Shown one piece after another: positions 45,525-53,754 of a stretch of DNA of 64,000 bases. Numbering within the stretch: the first letter of the stretch is position 1; each line of letters starts with the position of its first letter. Below the pieces are notes generated by a model, which worked only from the letters and a program-made list of their open reading frames with translations, was not told the DNA's origin and did no database searches. Both the position numbers and the translations under genes were made by a program. This DNA comes from DAOUEO01 sp963763495 (GTDB taxonomy: Bacteria; Chloroflexota; Dehalococcoidia; DSTF01; JALHUB01): positions 23,946 through 87,945 of the forward strand of contig CAVXOY010000009.1 of the NCBI GenBank assembly GCA_963763495.1, in the 5' to 3' direction.

Positions 45525-46648
45525 CTAGGCGACAGCCGAGCCGCGGTCCGCCGTATCGATTGCCAGTCGCTGAGGAATGGGTGCGAGGGCAGGGAGGCTC
45601 GCTCGGGCCGGCGCCCGTTGCAGGATCTGCTGGTAGAGGCGCAAGTAGCCGTTGGCCATCTTGTCCGGTCCAAACTTCTCTGCCACGTGTCTGCGACAGA
45701 GGCGGGGGTCGATCTGGTCTGCCCGACGAACGGCCTCAACCATGGCTGTCTAGGTCATCAACAAGGAAACCCGTTCGATCGTGGGCGACGACTTCAGCTG
45801 GCGGCGCCGCGCCGGAATGCGACTACCGGCGTGCCGCAGGCCATAGCTTCCGCCATTACGAGGCCAAAGGGCTCCTCCCAGCAGAGAGGGATGAGGAGGC
45901 AGCGCGCCTTGGAATAGAGCTTCCTCTTCTGCACGCCGTTGGCTTCGCCGAAGAACTGAATCTGCTTGCCGTCGACAAGGGGCGCCACGGTGGTATGGAA
46001 GTACTCCTGGTCCGTTGGGTTGGGGTCCACCTTGCCGGCGATGATGAGTTTCTGGCCCAGTCTCTTGGCTACCTCGACCGCCAGGTGAGGGGCTTTGTCG
46101 ATCGATATGCGACTGAGGAAGAGCAGGTAATCGTCCTTCATTTCCGCATAGGGGAAGCTGTCGACGTCGATCCCGTTGTAGACGGTGCCGCAGTAGTTCT
46201 TGTTGGCGACTGCCGGCATCAGGGTCTTCTCGGAGAGGCTTATGGTGTTATACCACCCTTCGTAAGTGTCCCAGATGAACTTGTTGTCCTGCGTGATGAG
46301 GCAGTGCATGGTTGTGAGCATCGGCACGTCCACAAGGTGGCTCATGGCCATGACCATCTCGCCGGCGTGGTTGTGAATGACGTCGAACGACTTTGCCTCC
46401 TTGAGGGAGAGGGCGGCGTGCACAAGCTGATGGGGCAGCTTGTCTTGAATGTCGGAGGCTGTTCGCAGACTGCGAGGGAATATCGAGAAGAGTTCAGCGC
46501 TGGTGGTGGAATCGCCGCTGGCGCACAGCGTCACGTCATGGCCGCAGCGCACGAGTTCCTCACACAGCACGCTCACCACGGCCTCCGTGCCGCCATAAGC
46601 CGGTGGGGGAACTATCTCCCATAGAGGCGCTATTTGGAGGATCCTCAT
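45525..46648 (-). CDS. GT4-family glycosyltransferase, two frameshifts
   Basis: The GT-B enzyme starts MRILQIAPLWEIVPPPAYGG. It continues with VIHNHAGEMVMAM, YLLFLSRISIDKAPHLAVEVA, IIAGKVDPNP and the retaining-enzyme signature EPFGLVMAEAMACGTPVV. The frame then stops at TGA near 45794. Another frame continues with EVVAHDRTGFLVDDLD and, after a second shift near 45745, with AMVEAVRRADQIDPRL to the stop at 45525. Corrected length is about 374 aa. Its strong promoter lies about 150 bases upstream. Donor and acceptor are unknown. Confidence 0.86.
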
Positions 46649-46795
46649 CCGCACGCCTCCTCTCTCGCCCTGAGGCAAGATTCCGTCCTCAAGACAATCC
46701 TGGCGGATCGGTCCTGAGAACCAAGCGCTATTGGGAACTGTTTTGTAAGACGGAGGCTAGAGCAGCCCACGCCAATGGGTGGCGTAACCCTTTTC

Positions 46796-46824
46796 ATAAT
46801 ACTACCCTCTAGTTGCCTTGACAA
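46796..46824 (-). promoter_or_regulatory. Promoter of the glycosyltransferase gene
   Basis: On the minus strand TTGTCA (46824-46819) and TATTAT (46801-46796) are separated by 17 bases. The 148-base leader to the ATG contains no clear second gene. Confidence 0.65.
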
Positions 46825-46918
46825 GAGGATTATCTTGCCAACAGGATCGTCGGATGGGGGCTCGGACATCCGTAGCGTCCCCGGAAGGCCGGCGATGGCA
46901 TGGCTGCTATCTGTCTCT

Positions 46919-47437
46919 TTATAGCTCAACGAACACAGTCCCCTGCCACAGAATGACGGCCACAGTAGCGACTGAGATGAAGGGCGCGTAGGGAATGGGA
47001 TCCCTCCGCCCGCGAAGGCGCAACAGGAGAAGCAGGAAGGCGGTAGCGCCTCCCGACAACGCCATCAGCATCAGGGCGGGCGCGACGAGAGGCCAACCCA
47101 GGGCGAGTCCGGCAACAGTCGCTAGCTTCACGTCCCCCAGCCCCATTGCGCCACGGGAGATGATCAGGGCAAACAGCATTAGACCGCCGGCAGCGGCCCC
47201 GCCCGCGAGTGCTTCTGGAAAGTCGGAGTCAGGCATGAAGGCCCCGATGAGTAGAGCGAAAATGATTGCCGGATAGCTGATGACGTTGGGTACCCGGAAG
47301 GAAGTAAGGTCGGTTACAGCGCAGGCAACGAAGACTGCGATGTAGACGGCGACAACGGCAGTGCGCGAGATGTCGTCGTAGCGGATGGCGGCGACGATGA
47401 TCAGGGCGATGGCGATCACCGCTGCTATGGGCCGCAA
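46919..47437 (-). CDS. A24-type prepilin peptidase
   Basis: The protein is a membrane aspartic peptidase with about six helices. The two catalytic Asp lie in VACAVTDLTSFRVPNVI and in the GxGD motif AMGLGDVKLATVAGLALG. The N-terminal methylase part of PilD is absent, as in TadV/CpaA and archaeal FlaK-type enzymes. The frame is open further upstream (SIDSEVQQQETPQEPD), and AGGAAGGAG lies before it, so the true start may be 30-40 codons earlier with an unusual codon. It may process the class III signal peptide of the archaellin-like protein at 61.7 kb; this link is inference. Confidence 0.85.
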   Translation of the reverse strand: MRPIAAVIAIALIIVAAIRYDDISRTAVVAVYIAVFVACAVTDLTSFRVPNVISYPAIIFALLIGAFMPDSDFPEALAGGAAAGGLMLFALIISRGAMGLGDVKLATVAGLALGWPLVAPALMLMALSGGATAFLLLLLRLRGRRDPIPYAPFISVATVAVILWQGTVFVEL

Positions 47438-47688
47438 CCCGGGAGTGTCGCTAGGAAGAAGGGGACGCGCGCTCTCGGCCGCGTCCGGTTCCTGCGGCGT
47501 TTCCTGCTGTTGAACCTCGGAGTCGATGGCTGACAGGCTCCTTCCTGTGTTGTTGAGGGTCTCTATGTTGATTATCGTACATGATGCGGGAGCGGCGCCC
47601 TAGCTACTACTAGGGATATCCCCTATTCCCTGGGGCAGATGACCCTAATCGCTAGAGGTTGGCTGGAGCTCCATCTTGATTGGGCCTT

Positions 47689-48579
47689 TCAGGGGGATTC
47701 TGTTTCGGTTGGGCCCAAGGCGTGATAGATGTCCTCGCTGGCCAGACTCGTGTATGTTTCGGGGCGACGGTCGCGGAAGATGTTAAGGGTACCCCACTGG
47801 CGACGCCGCAAGCGGTCTCGCGGCACCTCTGCGGTTGCCAGGCCCTCCTCCTCGCCGGTGTCGGCGACTACGTTTCCCAGAGGGCCGATGATCCGGCTGT
47901 GGCCGTAGTAGGTGATCTGCCCCTGGTCGCAGGTACCCACCTGATTGGATGAAAGGAACCAGCATTCGTTTTCCGCCGCTCTTGCCCGGTCGAAGAGGTC
48001 GTACTGGGCGCCGACGTTCTGGGGCCAAGCGGTGGGCAGGATTATGATCTGGGCGCCCCGCAGCGCGAGTTCTCGGGCGGCCTCGGGGAAACGGAGGTCG
48101 TAGCAGATGTGCAGCCCGAGGCAACCTATCTCCGTGTCGAAAACCGGCCAGTCCTTTCCTTGACGGAAGACGTGGTACTCGTCGCCGGGGGCATGGACCT
48201 TGCGGTAGACGCCGATCAGCCCCTCAGGGCCGACGAGGACGGCGGAGTTGTAGAGAATGCCGGCGCTGGACACCGCCACCTTCTCAGTCATGCCGAAGAC
48301 AATGTACATGTTGGCCTCGCGGGCCAGGGCGGCGACGCGCTCGGTGGAGGGGCCGGGCACCGGCTCGGCGTGGTCGTAGTGGTAGTTCATTTCTTCCGGC
48401 GAGAGGGCGTGGTTGAGGTGGTAGAGGTAGCCCTGCAGGCTCTGCTCGGGAAGAACGAGGAGCCGAGCGCCCTTTGCCGCCGCCTCATCGACGAAGCGGG
48501 CGTACTTGTCGAGGTTTCTCTCCGTGTCGTGCACCGCATTCATCGCGGCGACAGCGAGGGTGATGGTCTGCTCGTTCAT
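47689..48579 (-). CDS. Carbon-nitrogen hydrolase (nitrilase superfamily)
   Basis: The Glu-Lys-Cys triad is visible: Glu in LLVLPEQSLQGYL, Lys in IGVYRKVHAPGDE and Cys in LGLHICYDLRFPEAAR. The 296-aa length suits the family, which cleaves amides such as N-carbamoyl compounds or omega-amides. The ATG lies 27 bases after the sirtuin stop, so sirtuin and hydrolase are probably co-transcribed in that order. The substrate is unknown. Confidence 0.92.
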   Translation of the reverse strand: MNEQTITLAVAAMNAVHDTERNLDKYARFVDEAAAKGARLLVLPEQSLQGYLYHLNHALSPEEMNYHYDHAEPVPGPSTERVAALAREANMYIVFGMTEKVAVSSAGILYNSAVLVGPEGLIGVYRKVHAPGDEYHVFRQGKDWPVFDTEIGCLGLHICYDLRFPEAARELALRGAQIIILPTAWPQNVGAQYDLFDRARAAENECWFLSSNQVGTCDQGQITYYGHSRIIGPLGNVVADTGEEEGLATAEVPRDRLRRRQWGTLNIFRDRRPETYTSLASEDIYHALGPTETESP

Positions 48580-48606
48580 CTCGAATCACCTTCTGTGTTG
48601 GGATGA

Positions 48607-49407
48607 CTAGGGCTCTGCTCTTCCGCCCGCGGAGGGGGTAACGTCACGCAGCTTCTCGACCAGCTTCGGCAGGGCCGCGGCGGCAGGGGCGCGGAGAACG
48701 ACTCGACATAGTTCCGACAGCGGCGTCTCCATCGGGTTGAACTCGATGAGAGGCGCACCGCCGCGGGCAGCGATGAGGGGAAACTCCGCTGCCGGGTAGA
48801 CAGTCGCCGACGTTCCCACGAGAAGCATGCAGTCGCAACGGCGGGCCTGCAGTTCGCACGATTGCAGGGCATCGCGAGGGATGGGCTCTCCGAACATCAC
48901 CGTATCCGATTTCAGGATGTCTTGACAGTGAGGGCAGCGCGGCGGGATCTCATCCACCTTGAACTCGCGCAGGGGGAAGCGGGCGCCGCAACCGATGCAA
49001 CGGAGTTTGGTGCGGTTGCCATGGATCTCTGTTATCTCCCGGCTGCCTGCCTCCTGGTGCAGGTTGTCGATGTTCTGGGTGATGACGTGTTGGAGGAATC
49101 CCATCTCTTCCATTTCCGCCATGGCATAGTGGGCCGGGTTGGGTTTGGCGCCCTCAAGCATTCTGAGGAACTCCGACATCTCGTCTTCTTGGTCAGAGAC
49201 GCGGGCGGCCCACCAGGCGGTCGGGTCGGCCATGAACTTCTGGTAGCCATCCATCGCCGGTTCGCCGAGCTTGGTCCAGATCCCGCCGGGGCCGCGGAAG
49301 GGAGGGATGCCGCTCTCGACGGAGATGCCGGCGCCTACCAGGGCAACGGTGTGCCGCGCTCCGGCGATTATCCGAGATGCCTGCTCCAGCGCCCGGTCGT
49401 CGACCAT
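48607..49407 (-). CDS. cobB: NAD-dependent protein deacylase (Sir2 family)
   Basis: The 266-aa sirtuin shows the NAD loop VALVGAGISVESGIPPFRG, catalytic TQNIDNLHQEAGS followed by EIHGN with the His, two zinc pairs (RCIGCG and PRCPHC) and the late VMFGEPIPRDAL and GTSATVYPAAEFP. It probably removes acetyl groups from lysines, for instance on acyl-CoA synthetases. It heads the sirtuin-nitrilase pair. Confidence 0.94.
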   Translation of the reverse strand: MVDDRALEQASRIIAGARHTVALVGAGISVESGIPPFRGPGGIWTKLGEPAMDGYQKFMADPTAWWAARVSDQEDEMSEFLRMLEGAKPNPAHYAMAEMEEMGFLQHVITQNIDNLHQEAGSREITEIHGNRTKLRCIGCGARFPLREFKVDEIPPRCPHCQDILKSDTVMFGEPIPRDALQSCELQARRCDCMLLVGTSATVYPAAEFPLIAARGGAPLIEFNPMETPLSELCRVVLRAPAAAALPKLVEKLRDVTPSAGGRAEP

Positions 49408-49475
49408 GATATTCCTTGTCGTTTCACTGCTCTGATTCTCTCTGTGGGATTCCGGACTCCCACGGTCGGGCGTGA

Positions 49476-50226
49476 CTATGCCCAGCCGCTCTTGGCTCCG
49501 GCGCCCATCGCCAGGGGGCCGACCGGCCAGTTGAAGCCGTAGACCATCGCCTTGTTTATGTCCTCGGCGGAGGCGATGCCCTCTTCCAGTACCTTGCGCG
49601 CCTCAGCGACGGCGGCGAAGTAGACGCGGTTGGCCACGAAGCCGTAGCTGCCCGGCGCGTCCTTCACGCGGATCGTTGCTCTTGCCTGCCTTCCCACCAA
49701 CTGCCTCGAGACAGGCGATTGTCTCCTCAGCGGTCTCCGGCGCGTAGATGATCTCGATGAGCTTCATCGCCGCCACGGGGCTGAACCAGTGCATGCCGAT
49801 GAAACGTTCCTTGTTGGAGATCACCTTCTTGAGGTCGGCGAGGGCGAATCCGGAGGTGTTGGTGGCAAGAATCGCATCCGGCCGGACGAGCGCGTCCAGC
49901 TCAGTGAAGACCTGGTGTTTCAGCTCGAGGTTCTCCGGTACGGCCTCTATCAGGAGGTCGACGTTTCGGAGGTCTTCGGTCTTGGTGGTGAAGGTGAGCC
50001 TAGCGATGGCCTGCTCCTTCTGCTCCGGGGTGATCTTGCCGCGGTCGACGCCTCCCTGCAGGCCGAAGCGTCCTTCGACAATCGTTGCCCGCGTCTTGTC
50101 CAGGAGCTCGTCGGTCAGGTCGCGCAGAATGATGCTGTAGCCGGCTACGGATAGTACCTGGGCGATGCCACCGCCCATCACTCCCCCACCCATTATTCCT
50201 ATGGTCTTGATATCTGTCGCTTTCAT
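49476..50226 (-). CDS. 3-hydroxyacyl-CoA (3-hydroxybutyryl-CoA) dehydrogenase, frameshifted and short
   Basis: The NAD site is IGIMGGGVMGGGIAQVLSVAG. The catalytic His lies in RFIGMHWFSPVAAMKLIEII and the substrate-binding Asn in ATNTSGFALADL. Near 49690 the frame shifts by one; the C-terminal part resumes with ATIRVKDAPGSYGFVANRVYF and DINKAMVYGFNWPVGPLAMG. It ends with GAGAKSGWA, roughly 30 residues earlier than the usual DLVGLD... end of the family. Either another base error lies near 49490, or the tail is really missing. It catalyses NAD(P)-linked oxidation in beta-oxidation or butyrate metabolism. Confidence 0.86.
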
Positions 50227-50242
50227 CGTTGCTCCTCCGCTT

Positions 50243-51544
50243 TCAAACGCACATACGCTGGACTATCTCAAAGAGTATCTGGGTGCCAAGGCGCAGGTTG
50301 TCAATAGAGATGCGCTCGTTGTGGCCGTGGGCGCTGGCCAGCTCCGCCGGCTTGAGAAGGCAGGGTACGAAGCCATAGGCAACGACTCCCCGCCGGCGGA
50401 AGGTCCGCGAATCGGTGAAGCCCGGTGAGATGGAGGGCAGCAGCACCGACTGCGGGACGTGCTCCCTGACCACGGTGTCGATGACACGGAGCAGCTCGGT
50501 GTCCACGGGTGAGATGGGGGTATGCGACTCGAGGACCTGTTCCACCTGGACACGCGGGTCGTCGATCACGGCCTTTAGCTGGCTGATGAACCAGTCGGGC
50601 TCATGGCCGGGCAGCAGGCGGCAATCGATGACGGCTTCAGCAGTGGTGGGAATGACGTTGGCCTTGATGCCGGCGTTGCATATTGTGACGCTGATCGTGT
50701 CGGTGAGGAGCGCCCTAAGGAGGGGGATCCTCTTGGCCAGGCCGTCCAGCGTCTCCTGGGAGAGGTCACCTTCGATGACATTCAGCTCGCGCATGAACTC
50801 GAACAGGGGGTGCATTTCCGGCAGAAGCGTTGCCGGGCGTTCCCAGGTTTGGACTTTGTAGAGGGCGCGGACGAGCCTTTCCAGGCAGTTGTCGCCGTGA
50901 GGCGTCGAGCCGTGACCGGGGCTGCCCTCGGTGCGAAGGCGCAGCCAGAGAGGGCCCTTCTCGCCGACGGAGCAAGTGAATACCGGCCGGGGCACGCCGA
51001 ACATCCCTTCGCTGCCGAAGGCGCCCTCGTTGAGCACGTACTCGACGTCGAAGAGTTCGGGGTGGTTCTTGTCCAGCCATTCGATCCCGATGTCGCCTCC
51101 GGCCTCTTCATCGGCGGCGGCGACGAAGAGCAGATCGCGGCTGAGGGGGATATTGTTGCGGCGCAGGAGGAGAAGCGTCAGCAACTCCATGATGCCCATG
51201 CACTTCATGTCGATGGCGCCGCGACCCCAGACGAAGCCGTCCTTCACTACTCCGGCGAACGGTTCTTCCTGCCAGAATTCGCGCTCCACAGGCACGACGT
51301 CCATGTGATTGAGGAGGACGAACGGTCGCTTGCGGCCGTCGCCCGGAAGGCGGGCAGAGAGATTGGCGCGACCGTCAGGCAGGGGGTAGATCTGGCACTC
51401 GATGCCGTCTTCGCGGAGCACGCCGGCCAGAAAGTCGGCGGCTGCCTGCTCCCGGCCGGGAGGGTTGCTGGTGTCGATGGCGATGTAGCGGGAGAGAAGG
51501 TCGGTGGCCTCTTCCGTCACCGCGTCCCAATCGATGGTTGCCAT
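50243..51544 (-). CDS. M20-family metallopeptidase / deacylase
   Basis: The 433-aa enzyme has the M20 di-zinc motifs: LLNHMDVVPVERE, WGRGAIDMKCMG, the general base in AAADEEAGGDIG and the lid segment VTICNAGIKANVIPTTAEAVID. It also has SPGFTDSRTFRRRGVVAYGFVP near the end and a final GHNERISIDNL. Members hydrolyse peptides, acyl-amino acids or carbamoyl compounds. It sits 16 bases upstream of the dehydrogenase on the same strand and is probably co-transcribed. Confidence 0.92.
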   Translation of the reverse strand: MATIDWDAVTEEATDLLSRYIAIDTSNPPGREQAAADFLAGVLREDGIECQIYPLPDGRANLSARLPGDGRKRPFVLLNHMDVVPVEREFWQEEPFAGVVKDGFVWGRGAIDMKCMGIMELLTLLLLRRNNIPLSRDLLFVAAADEEAGGDIGIEWLDKNHPELFDVEYVLNEGAFGSEGMFGVPRPVFTCSVGEKGPLWLRLRTEGSPGHGSTPHGDNCLERLVRALYKVQTWERPATLLPEMHPLFEFMRELNVIEGDLSQETLDGLAKRIPLLRALLTDTISVTICNAGIKANVIPTTAEAVIDCRLLPGHEPDWFISQLKAVIDDPRVQVEQVLESHTPISPVDTELLRVIDTVVREHVPQSVLLPSISPGFTDSRTFRRRGVVAYGFVPCLLKPAELASAHGHNERISIDNLRLGTQILFEIVQRMCV

Positions 51545-51745
51545 GGCGGCTCCGCAATCGCTGCGCTGTCACGCACCCGGTACGGCGCGGCAACGTTCCT
51601 AGTTGGAATGATAGCGTCTATCAGCGTGCGGTCAACAGCGACCGGCGTTGTTCTGCTTGGTCCGGTGTGCGGATTGACGGCTCCGGCGGCCGGTGCCAAA
51701 CTGCGACTGTCGATTCGGTTTCGAGGTCTGATTCAGGAGGCGCTT

Positions 51746-52939
51746 ATGGCGGGGCCGTTAGAGGGCGTAAAGATACTCGACCTGACCTGGGTGCTGGCAG
51801 GGCCGTTCGCCAGCATGGTGCTCTGCGATCTGGGGGCGGAGGTGATCAAGGTGGAGAGGCCGCCCATCGGCGACGTGGCCCGCGCCACCGGCCCGATCGT
51901 CAACGGCGAGAGCTGCTATTTCTTCAGCATCAACCGGGGGAAGAAGAGCATACGGCTGGACCTGAAGACGGAACGGGGGAGGGAGACGTTTCTGCGCCTG
52001 GTCGAGAAGGTGGACGTGGTGATGGAGAACTTCACGCCGGGCACGATGGAGGCGCTGGGCCTGGGTTACGACGTGCTGGAGCGGCGAAACCCGCGGCTGA
52101 TCTATGCCGCGACTTCGGGCTTCGGGCAGACCGGACCGGAGCGGCTGCGGCCGGCGCTGGACGTCGTCGTGCAGGGCATGGGCGGGATCATGAGCATCAC
52201 GGGGGAGCCGGACGGCCCGCCGGTGCGACCGGGAGCGTCGCTGGGCGACATCACGGCCGGGCTCTTTACGGCGATAGGGGTGCTGGCGGCTCTGCACGAG
52301 CGGGAGCGCAGCGGGCGGGGCCAGATGGTGGACGTGGCGATGCTGGACTGCCAGATCGCGATACTGGAGAACGCATTCGTCCGCTACTTCGCGACGGGGG
52401 AGGTGCCGAAGGCGCTGGGGACGCGACATCCGCTGTCGACCCCCTTCCAGGCCTTCCCGACGAAGGACGGCTACATCGTCCTGGCTCTGAGTTGGGGGGT
52501 GGAGAACCAGTGGGAATTGTACTGCGCGACGATCGGACGTCTCGACCTCATCGATGACCCCCGCTTCGACACGCCGGCGCTGCGGACGGAGCATCACGCC
52601 GAGCTGGAGCCGATCCTCAACGAGGCGATGCGCCGGAAGACGACCGCCGAGTGGCTGCGCGAGTTCGATGCCATCGGCCTTCCCTGCGGGCCCCTCAACA
52701 ACATCGCGCAGTCGGCGGAGCAGGCGCAGGTGAAGGCGCGGGAGATGCTGACGCCGGTGCGCCATCCTAAGATCGGCGAGCTCCCGCTGCCCAACACGCC
52801 GGTGAAGCTGTCGCGGACGCCGGGCGGCATCGGAGGCCCATCGCCGGAACTGGGCGAGCAGACGGTGGAGGTGCTGACCGGCCTGCTGGGTCTCGACGGC
52901 GAGGAGATAGAGGAGCTTCGCCGGAGCGGCGTCATCTAA
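51746..52939 (+). CDS. Family III CoA-transferase (CaiB/BaiF) with the usual catalytic Asp
   Basis: The 397-aa protein begins MAGPLEGVKILDLTWVLAGP after AGGAGG. It has GAEVIKVERPPIGDVAR, NRGKKSIRLDLKTERGRE, ENFTPGTMEALGLGYD, AATSGFGQTGP and VDVAMLDCQIAIL, where Asp occupies the catalytic position. This differs from the tandem pair at 37-40 kb. The open frame reaches far upstream over the M20 gene's antisense strand, but that part is spurious. It transfers CoA between a carboxylate and an acyl-CoA; the substrate is unknown. Confidence 0.93.
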   Translation: MAGPLEGVKILDLTWVLAGPFASMVLCDLGAEVIKVERPPIGDVARATGPIVNGESCYFFSINRGKKSIRLDLKTERGRETFLRLVEKVDVVMENFTPGTMEALGLGYDVLERRNPRLIYAATSGFGQTGPERLRPALDVVVQGMGGIMSITGEPDGPPVRPGASLGDITAGLFTAIGVLAALHERERSGRGQMVDVAMLDCQIAILENAFVRYFATGEVPKALGTRHPLSTPFQAFPTKDGYIVLALSWGVENQWELYCATIGRLDLIDDPRFDTPALRTEHHAELEPILNEAMRRKTTAEWLREFDAIGLPCGPLNNIAQSAEQAQVKAREMLTPVRHPKIGELPLPNTPVKLSRTPGGIGGPSPELGEQTVEVLTGLLGLDGEEIEELRRSGVI

Positions 52940-52990
52940 CGGGCAGGGGAACCCCCGCCAGAGAATTTGCGATTTTTCCTGAGATAACTC

Positions 52991-53039
52991 TTGACAAAAG
53001 GATGATATATAGCTACCCTAGGTATAGCGCACCTAGGTA
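52991..53039 (+). promoter_or_regulatory. Promoter and repeated operator-like box before padR
   Basis: TTGACA stands at 52991-52996. With a 17-base spacer the -10 is TACCCT (53014-53019). The sequence CCTAGGTAT occurs twice, at 53017-53025 and 53032-53040, about one and a half helical turns apart. Each contains the palindrome CCTAGG. The first copy overlaps the -10 region, so a bound dimer would block polymerase. The likely binder is the PadR protein encoded 27 bases downstream. Confidence 0.55.
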
Positions 53040-53066
53040 TTGGGTTAGATCAAGTTTGAGGACGTG

Positions 53067-53471
53067 ATGGAGAAGCAGCGAGACACCTACTGGGAGATGC
53101 TGATCAACCGCAGTGTGCAGCGGTTCTTCCTTCTCTGGGCGCTGCACGGGCGGCCGATGCACGGCTACGAGCTGGCGCGGACAATCAAGGACGCCTGTGG
53201 TGGTTGCTGCGATCCTACCGACGCCATGATCTACCCGGCGCTGCGGGACCTGATTGAGAGCGGCCACGTCGAGTGCCGGGAGGAGACAGTGGGAGGGCGG
53301 CGGCGGAAGGTCTGCCGGCTCACCGACCACGGGGAGGAAGCCTACCGGGAGGCCGCGGGAGCCTGGCAACGCATGCTGGGGCCGCTGAACCAGGCGGTAG
53401 ACGCCGCTCTGCTACCACCGCAGACAAAAGCGATGGGTTGCATGGCGGCAGCGAAAGGAGACAAGAAGTGA
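53067..53471 (+). CDS. PadR-family regulator with a Cys-rich loop (candidate metalloid sensor)
   Basis: The 134-aa protein is a short PadR winged-helix regulator. Helices 1-2 are RSVQRFFLLWALHGRPMHGYELAR, the recognition region is MIYPALRDLIESGHVE, and the wing VCRLTDHGEEAYRE is followed by a short dimerisation helix. Unusually, the turn before the recognition helix is DACGGCCDPTD, with Cys at 44, 47 and 48 by my count. Further Cys lie at 70 (VECREE) and 83 (KVCRLT). A three-thiolate site here could bind As(III) or a similar soft ion and move the recognition helix. It precedes arsM on the same strand. The ATG at 53067 has GAGG five bases upstream; a GTG three bases earlier is less well spaced. 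The sensor role is inference. Confidence 0.82.
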   Translation: MEKQRDTYWEMLINRSVQRFFLLWALHGRPMHGYELARTIKDACGGCCDPTDAMIYPALRDLIESGHVECREETVGGRRRKVCRLTDHGEEAYREAAGAWQRMLGPLNQAVDAALLPPQTKAMGCMAAAKGDKK

Positions 53472-53730
53472 TGGGAAACAAAGTGCGAGACGTTGGGCGG
53501 GCAGTGTTGAACCGAGATGCCACGGTCTATCCGGCGCTGCGCGACCTAATGGACGGCGGTTACCTCGATTGCCAAGAGGAAGTCACGGCCGGACGGCGGG
53601 AGCACGTCTGCCGACTCACCGAGAAAGGCAAAGAGGCGTATATTGTCGCTGCTAGGGCATGGCAGCAGGTGCGCTGAACCAAGCCGCGGACGCGGCATCG
53701 GGGCTATCATCGAAGACGGCGAATTATTGA
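53471..53730 (+). pseudogene. Truncated, frameshifted copy of the PadR regulator
   Basis: Directly after padR (its ATG overlaps the stop by one base) lies a 68-codon frame. It repeats the second half of PadR: TVYPALRDLMDGGYLDCQEE, then EHVCRLTEKGKEAY and AARAWQQ. The helix-turn-helix start and the CGGCC loop are missing. A one-base shift after WQQ would continue GALNQAADAAS, matching GPLNQAVDAAL of the intact gene, to a stop at 53730. Both wing Cys are kept. This is a decayed tandem duplicate. A short product could still dimerise with the intact regulator. Confidence 0.7.
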
Positions 53731-53754
53731 CATAATACCCTGAGGAGAGATCGA

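Noticed and set aside
50603..51745. Long upstream extension of the third CoA-transferase frame
   Set aside because: It is antisense to the M20 peptidase gene. AGGAGG and ATG at 51746 mark the true start.
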